Shown here one piece after another: positions 41,716 through 49,366 of a stretch of 64,000 bases of DNA. Position 1 is the first letter of the stretch. Each line of letters begins with the position of its first letter. The notes beneath the pieces were generated by a model. It did no database searches, was not told the DNA's origin, and saw only the letters and a list, made by a program, of their open reading frames with translations. The DNA lies in the NCBI RefSeq assembly GCF_016863275.1, contig NZ_BOOO01000024.1, forward strand, positions 172,729 through 236,728. Reading direction: 5' to 3'. Made by a program: the position numbers and the translations under genes. Source of the DNA: Planotetraspora mira (GTDB taxonomy: Bacteria > Actinomycetota > Actinomycetes > Streptosporangiales > Streptosporangiaceae).

Positions 41716-42257
41716 GAAGAAGACGACGTGATCGACGTTGACGCCCCTGACGCGGGCGGGCAGTGTTCGCGGACGCTCGACAAAGTTCGAGATTGCTCGC
41801 CCCCTTGGCTCTAGTCGTGGCTTTCCTAACGACGACGCCGGACGCCAGACGATGCAAGCAGGTTGCACGATCATCGTGGCCAGGCCGCCTCCCAGATCTG
41901 CCAAAGGTCTTCATCCTGAAGGTCGCCTTTACTCAAGAACACGATCAAGACGGCGGCCAATCGCGCGAAGACCATCTGCGACGATCCGATCTCGCCATGA
42001 CATGCCGCTGTGATCCGGAGCGCTGCCGACGCCTGCCGCGCTACGCCTGATCACCGGAGACCCGGCCGCCCCGATCGACCTGCCCGCCTGGTGCCACCTG
42101 ACGGACACACCTACCTCGGCCCACTTCCCACAAGCACACGGCCCTCCTACGCCGTGCAGGTCCGCTCGACCGCTCGGCAAACGCACGCACACGCGCCCTG
42201 GCATCTCCACGACACCTGAACTCCGGGTACGGGGGGCTCGGCGCCTACGCCGCGCGG
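41716..42257. other. Element-internal region without a recognisable gene
   Basis: 540 bases between the distal att copy and the ECF42-type sigma gene. Several frames of 60-90 codons exist on both strands, but none has a ribosome-binding site or similarity I recognise. Probably decayed element DNA. Confidence 0.4.
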
Positions 42258-43460
42258 TCATGTCCAACTGAGCCGTTCCTCCAGCAGCGCCTGCTGGGCG
42301 GGATTGGCGGTCAACTCCAACGCCCGTTCGTCGGCCTCCCGTGCCTCCTGCGGTCGTCCCAGGGTGCGCAGCAGCTCGGCGTGAGCGGCGTGCAAAAGCG
42401 GATAGTGCTTCAACACGTCCACAAGATCCATGAGCTCGGCCAGGGCGGCTTCCGGGCCCTTCACGTATTGCAAAGCGATCGCGCGGTGTAACCGCGTGAC
42501 CGGGGAGGGCGCCAGGTACAGCAGCATGTCGTAGAGCACGGCGATCTGCGCCCAGTCGGTGTCCTCCCAACGCTGCGCCTCGGCATGACAGGCCACGATG
42601 GCCGCCTGCACCTGATACGGGCCTGGCCGATGATGTCTGCGTCCCGTCCGTATGAGCAGAGTGGAGGCCGCCTGGATTGCGTCGCGATCCCACAAGGAGC
42701 GATCCTGATCGGGCAGAAGGATAAGACGTCCGCCCGTGTCGAAACGGGCTGCTCCGCGCGCCCGGTGCAATCGGATGAGCGCCAGCAGGCCGCTCACCTC
42801 CGGCTCATCGGGAGCCAGGCCCGCCAGGAGCGTGGCCAGCCATTCGGCATCGTCGACCAGGTCCCGGCCCTGGGCGCGCTCCGCCGTACTGGACAGATAG
42901 CCCTCGTTGAACAGCAGATAAATGACAGCCAGCACCTCCCTCAACCGTCCAGGCAAATCCTCAGGAGTCGGGACCCGGTAGGGAATCCCGGCTTCGGCGA
43001 TCTTCTTCTTGGCTCGGGTGATCCGTTGCGCCACCGTGGTCTCCGGCACCACGAATCCTGCGGCGATCTGTGCGGTGCTCAGCCCGCACACCACCCGCAG
43101 TGTCAAAGCGATCTGCGCCGACCGCGACAGCGCTGGATGGCAGCAGGTGAAGATCAGCCGGAGTCGCTCATCCGGCCTGGGCGGCACTGGCCACTGCAAC
43201 TGGGCCAACTTGGCACGGTAGTTGGACTCCCGGCGCAGTACGTCCAGACCGCGGCGACGGGCCACAGTGAACAGCCAAGCATCCGGCCGATCCGGGACAC
43301 CCTCGACAGGCCACCGCTGCAAGGCCACCTCGATCGCGTCCTGCACCAGGTCCTCGGCGGCGGAGAAGTCGCCCAGCAGCGAGACCAGGGATGCGGCCAG
43401 CCGACCCGCGTGCTCGCGCACCACGCGGGCCAGCACCTCATGCGGCACAGGATCGTTCAC
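42258..43460 (-). CDS. ECF42-type RNA polymerase sigma factor with C-terminal TPR-like extension (DUF6596)
   Basis: 400 residues from GTG 43460. Region 2 (VVREHAGRLAASLVSLLGDFSAAEDLVQDAIEVALQRWPVEGVPDRPDAWLFTVARRRGLDVLRRE) and region 4 (LRVVCGLSTAQIAAGFVVPETTVAQRITRAKKKIA) precede a 200-residue helical extension with LLFNEGYLSS and SPVTRLHRAIALQYVKGPEAAL. The extension defines ECF42, whose members lack an anti-sigma factor and instead are linked to DGPF proteins. A DGPF gene lies 8 bases upstream and a VOC gene before that, an arrangement usual for the group. It lies inside the tRNA-Lys element. Confidence 0.9.
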   Translation of the reverse strand: MNDPVPHEVLARVVREHAGRLAASLVSLLGDFSAAEDLVQDAIEVALQRWPVEGVPDRPDAWLFTVARRRGLDVLRRESNYRAKLAQLQWPVPPRPDERLRLIFTCCHPALSRSAQIALTLRVVCGLSTAQIAAGFVVPETTVAQRITRAKKKIAEAGIPYRVPTPEDLPGRLREVLAVIYLLFNEGYLSSTAERAQGRDLVDDAEWLATLLAGLAPDEPEVSGLLALIRLHRARGAARFDTGGRLILLPDQDRSLWDRDAIQAASTLLIRTGRRHHRPGPYQVQAAIVACHAEAQRWEDTDWAQIAVLYDMLLYLAPSPVTRLHRAIALQYVKGPEAALAELMDLVDVLKHYPLLHAAHAELLRTLGRPQEAREADERALELTANPAQQALLEERLSWT

Positions 43461-43468
43461 TATCTAGC

Positions 43469-43810
43469 TCACGAGGCGGGGCGGATCTCCACCACAGGGC
43501 AGGCCGGCCAAGACCTGGCGACCTTCAGGGCCTCATCGAGGTCGGCGACCTCGATCTCGGCGAATCCGCTGACCACCTCCTTGCCCTCCACGAACGGCCC
43601 GTCCGTGATGACGGGCTCGCTGTCGCCATGGAGCCGCATCGTGGTGGCCGTGTGCACTGGAGCCAGGCGAGTGTGGTGGGTGATCTTGTCCGCGTTCTCG
43701 GCGAACCAGCGGCCCACAGCCTCGAACGCCGCATCCCGCTCCAGCTCACCCATGGCCTGCAGTTCCTTGGCGAACTGCTCGGTCTCAATGAACATCAGCA
43801 CGTACTTCAC
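43469..43810 (-). CDS. DGPF/YCII-like protein, partner of the ECF42 sigma factor
   Basis: 113 residues from GTG 43810 with GGAGG 10 bases upstream. YVLMFIETEQF at the start, and PVITDGPFVEGKEVVSGFAEIEVADLDEALKVARSWP with the DGPF motif that names the family. It is a ferredoxin-like fold related to YciI. It probably influences ECF42 activity or is in its regulon; the mechanism is not known. Confidence 0.88.
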   Translation of the reverse strand: MKYVLMFIETEQFAKELQAMGELERDAAFEAVGRWFAENADKITHHTRLAPVHTATTMRLHGDSEPVITDGPFVEGKEVVSGFAEIEVADLDEALKVARSWPACPVVEIRPAS

Positions 43811-43863
43811 GTTCGCTGTCCTCCTTGTGTCTTGCCCAGCCTGGGTCTGATGGGTGGGTCGTG

Positions 43864-44262
43864 TCACGTGGACGGCAGAGCCGCATACAGGTCGATGCCG
43901 TTGCCGTCCGGATCCAGCACAGTGGCGTACCGCATGCCCCAGAACGCATCGAACGGCTCGGCGAGCCCCCGATAGCCGGCCTCGACCAACTCGGCGTACT
44001 TGGCGTCGACTTCGGCCGGCGCAGGAAACTCGAAGCACAGCAGGTTGCCCGGACCGCCGGTCGGACGGGTCCAGCCGGGCAGGAAGGGCGTGCGGAAGGC
44101 CTCGGTGTCCAGCATCACGTGGAACCCGCCCGGCAGATCGCAGGCGGCGTGTTCGGGCGTGTGGGGGTCGATCTTGAAGTCGAGCCCCAGGTGGGCGTAG
44201 AAGGCGATCGCCGCGTCCATGTCGGATACGACGATGTCGATCGTGTTCATCGCTGGGTTCAC
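43864..44262 (-). CDS. VOC (glyoxalase/bleomycin-resistance fold) protein
   Basis: 132 residues from GTG 44262, which has GGAG 8 bases upstream. It starts NTIDIVVSDMDAAIAFYAHLGLDF and ends ATVLDPDGNGIDLYAAL, with paired beta-alpha-beta-beta-beta units typical of the VOC superfamily. The usual metal ligands are only partly present. It probably belongs to the same operon as the DGPF and ECF42 genes, a frequent trio. Confidence 0.85.
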   Translation of the reverse strand: MNPAMNTIDIVVSDMDAAIAFYAHLGLDFKIDPHTPEHAACDLPGGFHVMLDTEAFRTPFLPGWTRPTGGPGNLLCFEFPAPAEVDAKYAELVEAGYRGLAEPFDAFWGMRYATVLDPDGNGIDLYAALPST

Positions 44263-44483
44263 GAGCTACTCCGTTTCCTGATCTGCAGAACAGTCCCCTG
44301 TTCACCGGCACCGCTCAGATACGTGGCTCCAGGTGTTTGCTGGCAGACCTTGGCCTCTCTCGTTTCCCAAGAGACGATTGGGAGTCCGCCCGATACGACA
44401 GCTCCTAGGAATTGGCCGAACCTGTAGGAAGCTTCAGTGGCTCCGCCCGTTCCCGAGAGGTGCCCGTGATCTGGTTCGGTGCC

Positions 44484-45773
44484 CTAATCCCAGAGGTCAT
44501 GCTGGCGGTTTGCGAGCGCCCGCCGAGCTATGAGATAGCGATCGTGGAACTCCTCGGCAAGGACCTCCCTGCGATAACGCTGGCGTAGGACGCGATCGAG
44601 GTCTCCGGCTCGATTCACTAGGTCAGTGAGCGACTTTCGTTCGATGTCGAAGGCGCTCATGCCTTGCTTCACAGCGGCATCCAGGTCGCCGCGTCGGGCG
44701 TGGACAATGCCTAGGTCTATGTGAGCGTCGGCAACTCGCATGGGGGCATTGGACGTTCCGTCTGGACGGGTGTGGATCCGGATGGTGTCCAGAGCGTGTT
44801 CTTCGGCGCGGTCGTTGTCTTCTAGCCAGGTGTACGCGGTGGCGGCGTAGAAGATCCATTTAGCGTGGTCGAACACGAAGTGATGGTCTGAGTTCTGAGG
44901 GATCGGAAGCTTGGCGAGGATGTCGGCTCCGCGCGAGAGAGCCTTGTCGGCTTCGCGGCGGTCGCCGATGCGGGCCAATCCGCGGGCTTCCTGCAAGGTG
45001 AGTTGGACCATGGCGCTGGACTGGCCGGCGATGGCTTGCCCTGTGCGGGCGGCGGTGACGACGTCCTCATAGCGGCCTTCGACGAGGGCGAACCAGGCGG
45101 ACATCTCGTGTGCCCACCCCATGAGTTCGCCGTGTCCAACTTGGCGGCCCATCTCGTAAGCGGCCCGTCGAGCGGTCTCGGCTTCCTCGCGCTCGCCCAT
45201 GTCGTAGTGCACGCATCCCAGCAGGGCGGTCAGCCATCCCGTGATGACCAACAGTTCGCGATGCTGGTCGAGCGTGATCCGGCCGGACAGGAGTCTCGTC
45301 ACTTGGGCGAGGCGCTTTTGCGTGCGGTCGCGAAGCGTCGCGGCGGGAACGACGGGATAAGCACGGCAGAGCAGGTCGACGGCCTCGGCCAGGGCCTCAA
45401 GGGTGCCGTTTCCAACATCGGACGCTTGGAGCTGCTCGGCGAGTTCCATCGTGCCGTACAGGTCGGCTTCGGCCCGTAGCGCGTCCACGGGCATGACGCG
45501 GGCCTCGATCAGACGTCCCTCGGCGCGCCGAGATTGGGAGAACCCAAGCTCTTCGGGTTGTAACCCGGTGGCCTGAGCGAGCGCGTTGCGCTGGGGAGTG
45601 CGGGGCCACGAGACTTCGCCGGCCTCCCATCGGCGGATGCGTTCCTCGTCGATGGCCAGGTGTTCCTTGATGCCAACGGGTGTCTGGTTGATGCGTTCGG
45701 CGAGTTCGGCGCGGGTGAGCTGCTGGGCGTTGCGCCATGCACGGAGTTGGACGTTCGGGATGCTGTAGGGCAT
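44484..45773 (-). CDS. XRE-type regulator with C-terminal TPR domain
   Basis: 429 residues, ATG 45773 with GGAGG 13 bases upstream. The N-terminal HTH (1-75) reads LRAWRNAQQLTRAELAERINQTPVGIKEHLAIDEERIRRWEAGEVSWP. The rest is helical TPR-like (EREEAETARRAAYEMGRQVGHGELMGWAHEMSAWFALVEGRYEDVV; RVADAHIDLGIVHARRGDLDAAV). Such proteins resemble NsdA-like regulators of Streptomyces and are frequent on AICEs. It may regulate the element or host development. Repeats of this type often bind a peptide or a partner protein. Confidence 0.85.
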   Translation of the reverse strand: MPYSIPNVQLRAWRNAQQLTRAELAERINQTPVGIKEHLAIDEERIRRWEAGEVSWPRTPQRNALAQATGLQPEELGFSQSRRAEGRLIEARVMPVDALRAEADLYGTMELAEQLQASDVGNGTLEALAEAVDLLCRAYPVVPAATLRDRTQKRLAQVTRLLSGRITLDQHRELLVITGWLTALLGCVHYDMGEREEAETARRAAYEMGRQVGHGELMGWAHEMSAWFALVEGRYEDVVTAARTGQAIAGQSSAMVQLTLQEARGLARIGDRREADKALSRGADILAKLPIPQNSDHHFVFDHAKWIFYAATAYTWLEDNDRAEEHALDTIRIHTRPDGTSNAPMRVADAHIDLGIVHARRGDLDAAVKQGMSAFDIERKSLTDLVNRAGDLDRVLRQRYRREVLAEEFHDRYLIARRALANRQHDLWD

Positions 45774-45939
45774 CTCGGGTCTTTCCTCCCGTCGGGGGGA
45801 TCAAGAGGGGGGTAAGAGGGGAGCCTCTTGGGGGTCCTGCGGTTTCGCCATTGCCGGTGGACTTGCCAAACAACCAACCACGGTACGTCAAGCGGCCTCC
45901 CAGCAGAGGGAACGCCGAGCGAACGAGGAGATGGCGACG

Positions 45940-46101
45940 GTGACCCGGCCAGACGAGAACGGCGAGGCAAGACCCTGTCCTTCGTGTCGGGGACGTGGCG
46001 CCAAGCGGCGTCATTCGCGCCGTGAGCTTGTCGTTGGCGGGACTATCGGTGATTACGACTCGGAGGTGAGGGAGTGTCTCGGCTGCCTCGGAAGCGGCTA
46101 G
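45940..46101 (+). CDS. Small protein with DnaJ-like zinc-finger motifs
   Basis: 53 residues from GTG 45940, 9 bases after GAGGAG; the ATG at 45931 directly abuts that site. It has CPSCRGRG at the N-terminus and CLGCLGSG at the very end, two CxxCxGxG motifs like the DnaJ/Hsp40 zinc finger. The middle is Arg-rich. It is typical of small AICE-encoded proteins. Function unknown. The next gene starts 17 bases downstream. Confidence 0.6.
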   Translation: MTRPDENGEARPCPSCRGRGAKRRHSRRELVVGGTIGDYDSEVRECLGCLGSG

Positions 46102-46118
46102 GTCGGAGGGAGCGAAAC

Positions 46119-46400
46119 GTGAACCCGATTGATCTAGTGGCGGTGGCCTACATGGACCAGGGCGAGGGAGAGAAGCTCGTTCGACTCCGTGACCACCTGA
46201 CGGGCTTGGGCGTCAATGCCGAACTACGGGACAACAACACGGCGCTGATGGTGCATCGCCCGAGCGGCGGCGGGATGCCGGTATGGGTCTTCGTCGGATA
46301 CGGCGGGGCCTACTACTCCTGGCAGTCAGCAGCAAAGCGGCACCCGGTGGATGACGTCGCGGGTGCGGCAACAGTCTTGGCCGCCTACGTCGGCCGATAA
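46119..46400 (+). CDS. Hypothetical protein of the integrative element
   Basis: 93 residues from GTG 46119, preceded by GGAGGG 7 bases upstream. It reads VNPIDLVAVAYMDQGEGEKLVRLRDHL ... VWVFVGYGGAYYSWQSAAKRHPVDDVAGAATVLAAYV. No family identified. It follows the zinc-finger gene by 17 bases on the same strand, so the two are probably one operon of the element. Confidence 0.6.
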   Translation: MNPIDLVAVAYMDQGEGEKLVRLRDHLTGLGVNAELRDNNTALMVHRPSGGGMPVWVFVGYGGAYYSWQSAAKRHPVDDVAGAATVLAAYVGR

Positions 46401-46654
46401 AGCGGGCGTGGCGAGGCGGTGAAACCGACGGGCTGGGCGGCCGGTCGAGTTGCCATCAATCCTGTCTCGTCACGCCTCTCGCCCCCGGCAGGGCCACGAA
46501 CCGCCACACCCCCCGTTTCCCCTTCCGTGGCCCTGCCGGTCCCCTTCCCCGTTCTGTGCCTGACCTGGGCGCTTGGGCGGAGGGCGTGACAGAACAGTTG
46601 AGCCGGGCTGGGCTCGAACTTGGTAAACAACCTGTCGACTGCTGGACGGTCGTG

Positions 46655-46980
46655 ATGTCGCTAGAGTCCGTGCCTTCGAAGTATGCGCAGCTTGTGCAGA
46701 CACTTCAGCGGCGTATTGAAGGCGGGGAGTACCCGCCGGGTCCCTTCTCCGCGATCACATCCAGGCGCGTAAGGGCGTCTGTTTTGATCAGGTGATCGAG
46801 CAGATCACGGCCCGGATGCCAACCACCGATGAGGTCAAGAAGCTCGGTATGCCCAAGAGCACGTCCGTCCTCGATGTGTACGCAGCCGTGCGCGATCCAG
46901 GAGGACACCCGCTCGCCGTACTTGCCGTGGTGCTGCCCGGCGACCGTCTCGAGCTGGAAGACGCCTACCCCATCGACTGA
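46655..46980 (+). pseudogene. Broken GntR-family (KorSA-like) regulator
   Basis: The first 80 bases or so encode SLESVPSKYAQLVQTLQRRIEGGEYPPG, the start of a GntR winged helix. The rest of the DNA-binding domain is missing and the frame changes. The second part (VIEQITARMPTTDEVKKLGMPKSTSVLDVYAAVRDPGGHPL ... LELEDAYPID) is the end of a UTRA effector domain. KorSA of pSAM2-type AICEs represses transfer genes, so this is probably a decayed element repressor. Confidence 0.75.
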
Positions 46981-47118
46981 ATGTCGCTGGCTACTGGGAC
47001 TTATCGCGTCGCCGCCGCCCTACGTGCAGTGGTTCGATGGCCACGACAAATGCCCCCGTACGGCACCGCTTCGGGCAGAGTGCTGCCGGTGGTGTCTCCT
47101 CATAAGGAGCCGCAGTCC

Positions 47119-47550
47119 ATGGCCCTTGCGTACGTTCAGCTCGCCTCGGGATGGGACCTCAGCCTGTCCACCATCAGGCTCTCCTCCACCTACGACGGAT
47201 GGCTGGAAGGTTATCCCTTCGCCCGGATCAACGACCGAATGGTGTCCGGCCTCGTCGAGAAGGCCCGGAAGACGTACCCGTCCCTGCCGGTCCACCTCAT
47301 CGACCCCCCGCGCACCTACCCTGACCAGGAGCCTGGCGCGTTCGGGCCGATGGAGCTGTTACCGGCCGTGAATTGCGTTGGCGTGTTCAGCGCGTCTCCA
47401 GTGAACGAGGACAACGACTCGGTGTTGTACGAATCCGTGCTCGTCGTGGCGTGGTACCAGGCAGACATCACCCTGCCGGTCGGAGAGGACGCGCTGCCGG
47501 CCTTCCGGGCGCTGGCGTGGGAAGACTTGGCCCTGGACCAGGAGCGTTAA
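47119..47550 (+). CDS. Conserved actinomycete hypothetical protein
   Basis: 143 residues from ATG 47119 with AAGGAG 10 bases upstream. It contains STIRLSSTYDGWLEGYPFARINDRMVSGL, VHLIDPPRTY, FGPMELLPAVNCVGVFSA and VLVVAWYQADITLPVGEDALPAFRALAWEDLALD. I recall similar hypothetical proteins in Streptomyces and relatives, commonly in mobile regions. No catalytic motif. Function unknown. Confidence 0.7.
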   Translation: MALAYVQLASGWDLSLSTIRLSSTYDGWLEGYPFARINDRMVSGLVEKARKTYPSLPVHLIDPPRTYPDQEPGAFGPMELLPAVNCVGVFSASPVNEDNDSVLYESVLVVAWYQADITLPVGEDALPAFRALAWEDLALDQER

Positions 47551-47580
47551 CACAACGGGAGAAGCCCCCAAACCGATCGG

Positions 47581-48006
47581 CTAACACCCCGGCACGCCCT
47601 CACTGGCGCCAGGCGGTCCCGTACACACTTCCGGCTCATTGGACGTAGAAGACGAAAAGACCTGCTCGATCGGTAGTAATCCTGCCTGTCTTGCGGCGAG
47701 TAGAAGGGCCACCAAGGCCGCGGCGAACAGAGCGGCGGCCACCTTCCTTCTGGTCGCCAACGCGACGAAGAAGCCGATCAGAGGCAGGCCTATGGCGGCA
47801 GCCGCGGTGGCGACGACCAGTAGTAACGCCAATTTCGGGTTTGGCGAGTCAGTTCCATCGATGCCATTCATGAGCCGAACAACGGCGAAGTATGCGAGGA
47901 CTGGCGTGCCGATCAGCCAGAAGATCACCAGCAGGAGCAATCCTGTGCCGCCACGCTTGCCTGGAGCCTCGGATTCCATGATCCGAAGTGTCTGTTCCAT
48001 GGCCAT
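47581..48006 (-). CDS. Small membrane protein of the integrative element
   Basis: 141 residues. Three hydrophobic segments (GLLLLVIFWLIGTPVLAYFAVV, LALLLVVATAAAAIGLPLIGFFVALA, VAAALFAAALVALLLAA) and a short polar C-terminus with Cys at the end. Start ATG 48006; ATG 48000 also possible. SpdB-like or other transfer-associated proteins of AICEs can look like this, but no specific match is claimed. Confidence 0.55.
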   Translation of the reverse strand: MAMEQTLRIMESEAPGKRGGTGLLLLVIFWLIGTPVLAYFAVVRLMNGIDGTDSPNPKLALLLVVATAAAAIGLPLIGFFVALATRRKVAAALFAAALVALLLAARQAGLLPIEQVFSSSTSNEPEVCTGPPGASEGVPGC

Positions 48007-48045
48007 GCACGTATAGGGGCGAGCTACTCATATCGACGTGAGTAG

Positions 48046-48171
48046 GTGTGCGCATTGAGTGGAACGCCCAAGGGCAAGAGCAAGCGGATGATCCCACTCC
48101 CTCCGCCCTTGATCCCTCTGCTCAAGCTGCACCGTGAGGTCCAAGAGGCGGAACGCGCGGCTGCCGTCAAC
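48046..48171 (+). pseudogene. Integrase fragment (catalytic-domain start)
   Basis: GTPKGKSKRMIPLPPPLIPLLKLH then REVQEAERAAAVNG corresponds to the stretch of actinomycete tyrosine recombinases just after the first catalytic Arg region (normally ...KSKAGRRTIPLP...). No Arg-box or C-terminal part follows in frame. Isolated remnant. Confidence 0.65.
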
Positions 48172-48179
48172 GGTTGCCG

Positions 48180-48395
48180 TCAATGGTGCGGACAACCGTC
48201 GGTGTCGCGGTCCGGGTCGGAACTGATCACCTTCTTTCGTTCTGCGGTCAGCTCGGCCTGGCACTCGGCGAGCTTCTTCTCCACGTACTTCCGTCTGAAC
48301 CGCTCGGTGCGCGCCCACCCGGTCGCGGCAACGAGCATGAAGAGAGTGAAGATCAGGATGGATCCGAGGACCTCGGCCTTCAGCTCGGGGGTCAT
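48180..48395 (-). CDS. Small TM-plus-coiled-coil protein of the element
   Basis: 71 residues from ATG 48395 with GAAGG upstream. One TM helix (VLGSILIFTLFMLVAATGW, about 8-27), then a charged coiled-coil stretch (ERFRRKYVEKKLAECQAELTAERKK). The stop of the preceding gene overlaps this start by ATGA. Probable AICE-encoded protein, unknown function. Confidence 0.55.
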   Translation of the reverse strand: MTPELKAEVLGSILIFTLFMLVAATGWARTERFRRKYVEKKLAECQAELTAERKKVISSDPDRDTDGCPHH

Positions 48396-48547
48396 TGAGC
48401 CTTCCCTGCCTGCTCGTTTATGAGGTTGAGCACCTTGGCTGCGTGTCGATCGCAGATCGCGCAATCGTGTTCTCGTCGGGGGTTCTGACAGCGATGATCG
48501 AGCTCGACGACTGATGCGGCGAGCGTGGCCGGTGACGGGATCGTCAT
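48392..48547 (-). CDS. Small Cys/His-containing protein of the element
   Basis: 51 residues from ATG 48547 with GGAAGG 7 bases upstream. Cys/His pattern HRCQNPRREHDCAICDRHAAK suggests a small zinc site. It overlaps the next gene by 4 bases, so the two are translationally coupled. Too short for most gene callers. Function unknown. Confidence 0.55.
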   Translation of the reverse strand: MTIPSPATLAASVVELDHRCQNPRREHDCAICDRHAAKVLNLINEQAGKAQ

Positions 48548-48691
48548 GGTGTTCCTTCCTGATCTCTGTATACGCGTGAAGCAGTCGCGGTGTAACCAAC
48601 TGCCGCGGCCGGCCGACCTTGACGACTCGCTAGCCGATGTCGATCGGTCCTCAGCAGATCGGCACACACCCGTTGGGCGGGACTTACGGCT

Positions 48692-48808
48692 ATGGCTCGG
48701 CCGGATCAGGGGCGGCCCAGTAGCGGTGGTGTCGACGTAAAGACCGTGAGTGCGATGCTCCGGCACAGCAGTCAGATGATCACGTCCGACACGTATACGT
48801 TCTCAACC
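48692..48808 (+). pseudogene. Integrase C-terminal fragment
   Basis: The frame encodes GVDVKTVSAMLRHSSQMITSDTYT, the conserved end of a tyrosine recombinase around the catalytic His (normally LGHSS). The rest of the gene is missing and the following residues are unrelated. Second integrase remnant. Confidence 0.65.
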
Positions 48809-48845
48809 TGCGGGGATCGTCTGCCGTCGTCCGCCAAGGAGCAGC

Positions 48846-49118
48846 TTGGCCCTTACCCATCCCGAGCAGCTCAGCTGGACCGACACGGCCGGTCCACCCG
48901 ACACGACAGCCCGCGTAGATCACCGCAGCACACCCGCACACCTTGGCCGACCCGACACGGCCATGACGCTTCTCCTGGAGCAGGGCGTTGACATAAGAGT
49001 CGTTCAAGTGATCTTGGATCACTCCCAGCTCCCCACAACGAAGCGCTGCATGCGCCTTACGGAGACTCTGGCCGGCCAGGCGGCGGCGAGGATGGGCCGC
49101 GCGCTGTGGGACAACTGA
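48846..49118 (+). pseudogene. Degenerate integrase C-terminus beside tRNA-Lys
   Basis: The last 55 codons (TAMTLLLEQGVDIRVVQVILDHS then QLPTTKRCMRLTETLAGQAA) match the C-terminal catalytic part of an actinomycete phage-type integrase: the LGHS box is changed to LDHS and the catalytic Tyr (normally TKRYTHVT) reads TKRC, so the nucleophile is lost. It stops 77 bases from the tRNA-Lys att copy, the expected position of int for an element in this tRNA. Confidence 0.75.
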
Positions 49119-49192
49119 ACAATTGCAACCAGAAATACAACCGGGCAGGCTTCCAAACGATCATTATTTGGGAGTCTGCCCAGGTCATTAGG

Positions 49193-49232
49193 GGTGGGGC
49201 GCCAGGGACTCGAACCCTGAACCTACGGATTA
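49193..49232. repeat. tRNA-proximal attachment-site copy (att core within tRNA-Lys)
   Basis: The 40 bases identical to 41676-41715. They cover the T arm, variable loop and part of the anticodon arm of tRNA-Lys. Integration at the tRNA 3' end restores a functional gene on this side. Confidence 0.85.
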
Positions 49233-49266
49233 AAAGTCCGCAGCTCTGCCATTGAGCTAGCACCCC
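49195..49266 (-). tRNA. tRNA-Lys(TTT)
   Basis: On the minus strand the 72-nt cloverleaf starts GGGGTGC and ends GCGCCCC plus discriminator A; CCA is not encoded. Anticodon loop CTTTTAA closed by GCGGA/TCCGT gives anticodon TTT. T arm CAGGG-TTCGAGT-CCCTG is standard. It is the integration site for the element to its left. Confidence 0.95.
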
Positions 49267-49366
49267 TCGCTAGATGCAGGGTACCGAGGGTACCGCGACT
49301 TCTGCGACGCGCTTTACTGGGCGATCACGATAGCCCGTCATCGCCGAACATGACACCGAACCACGG

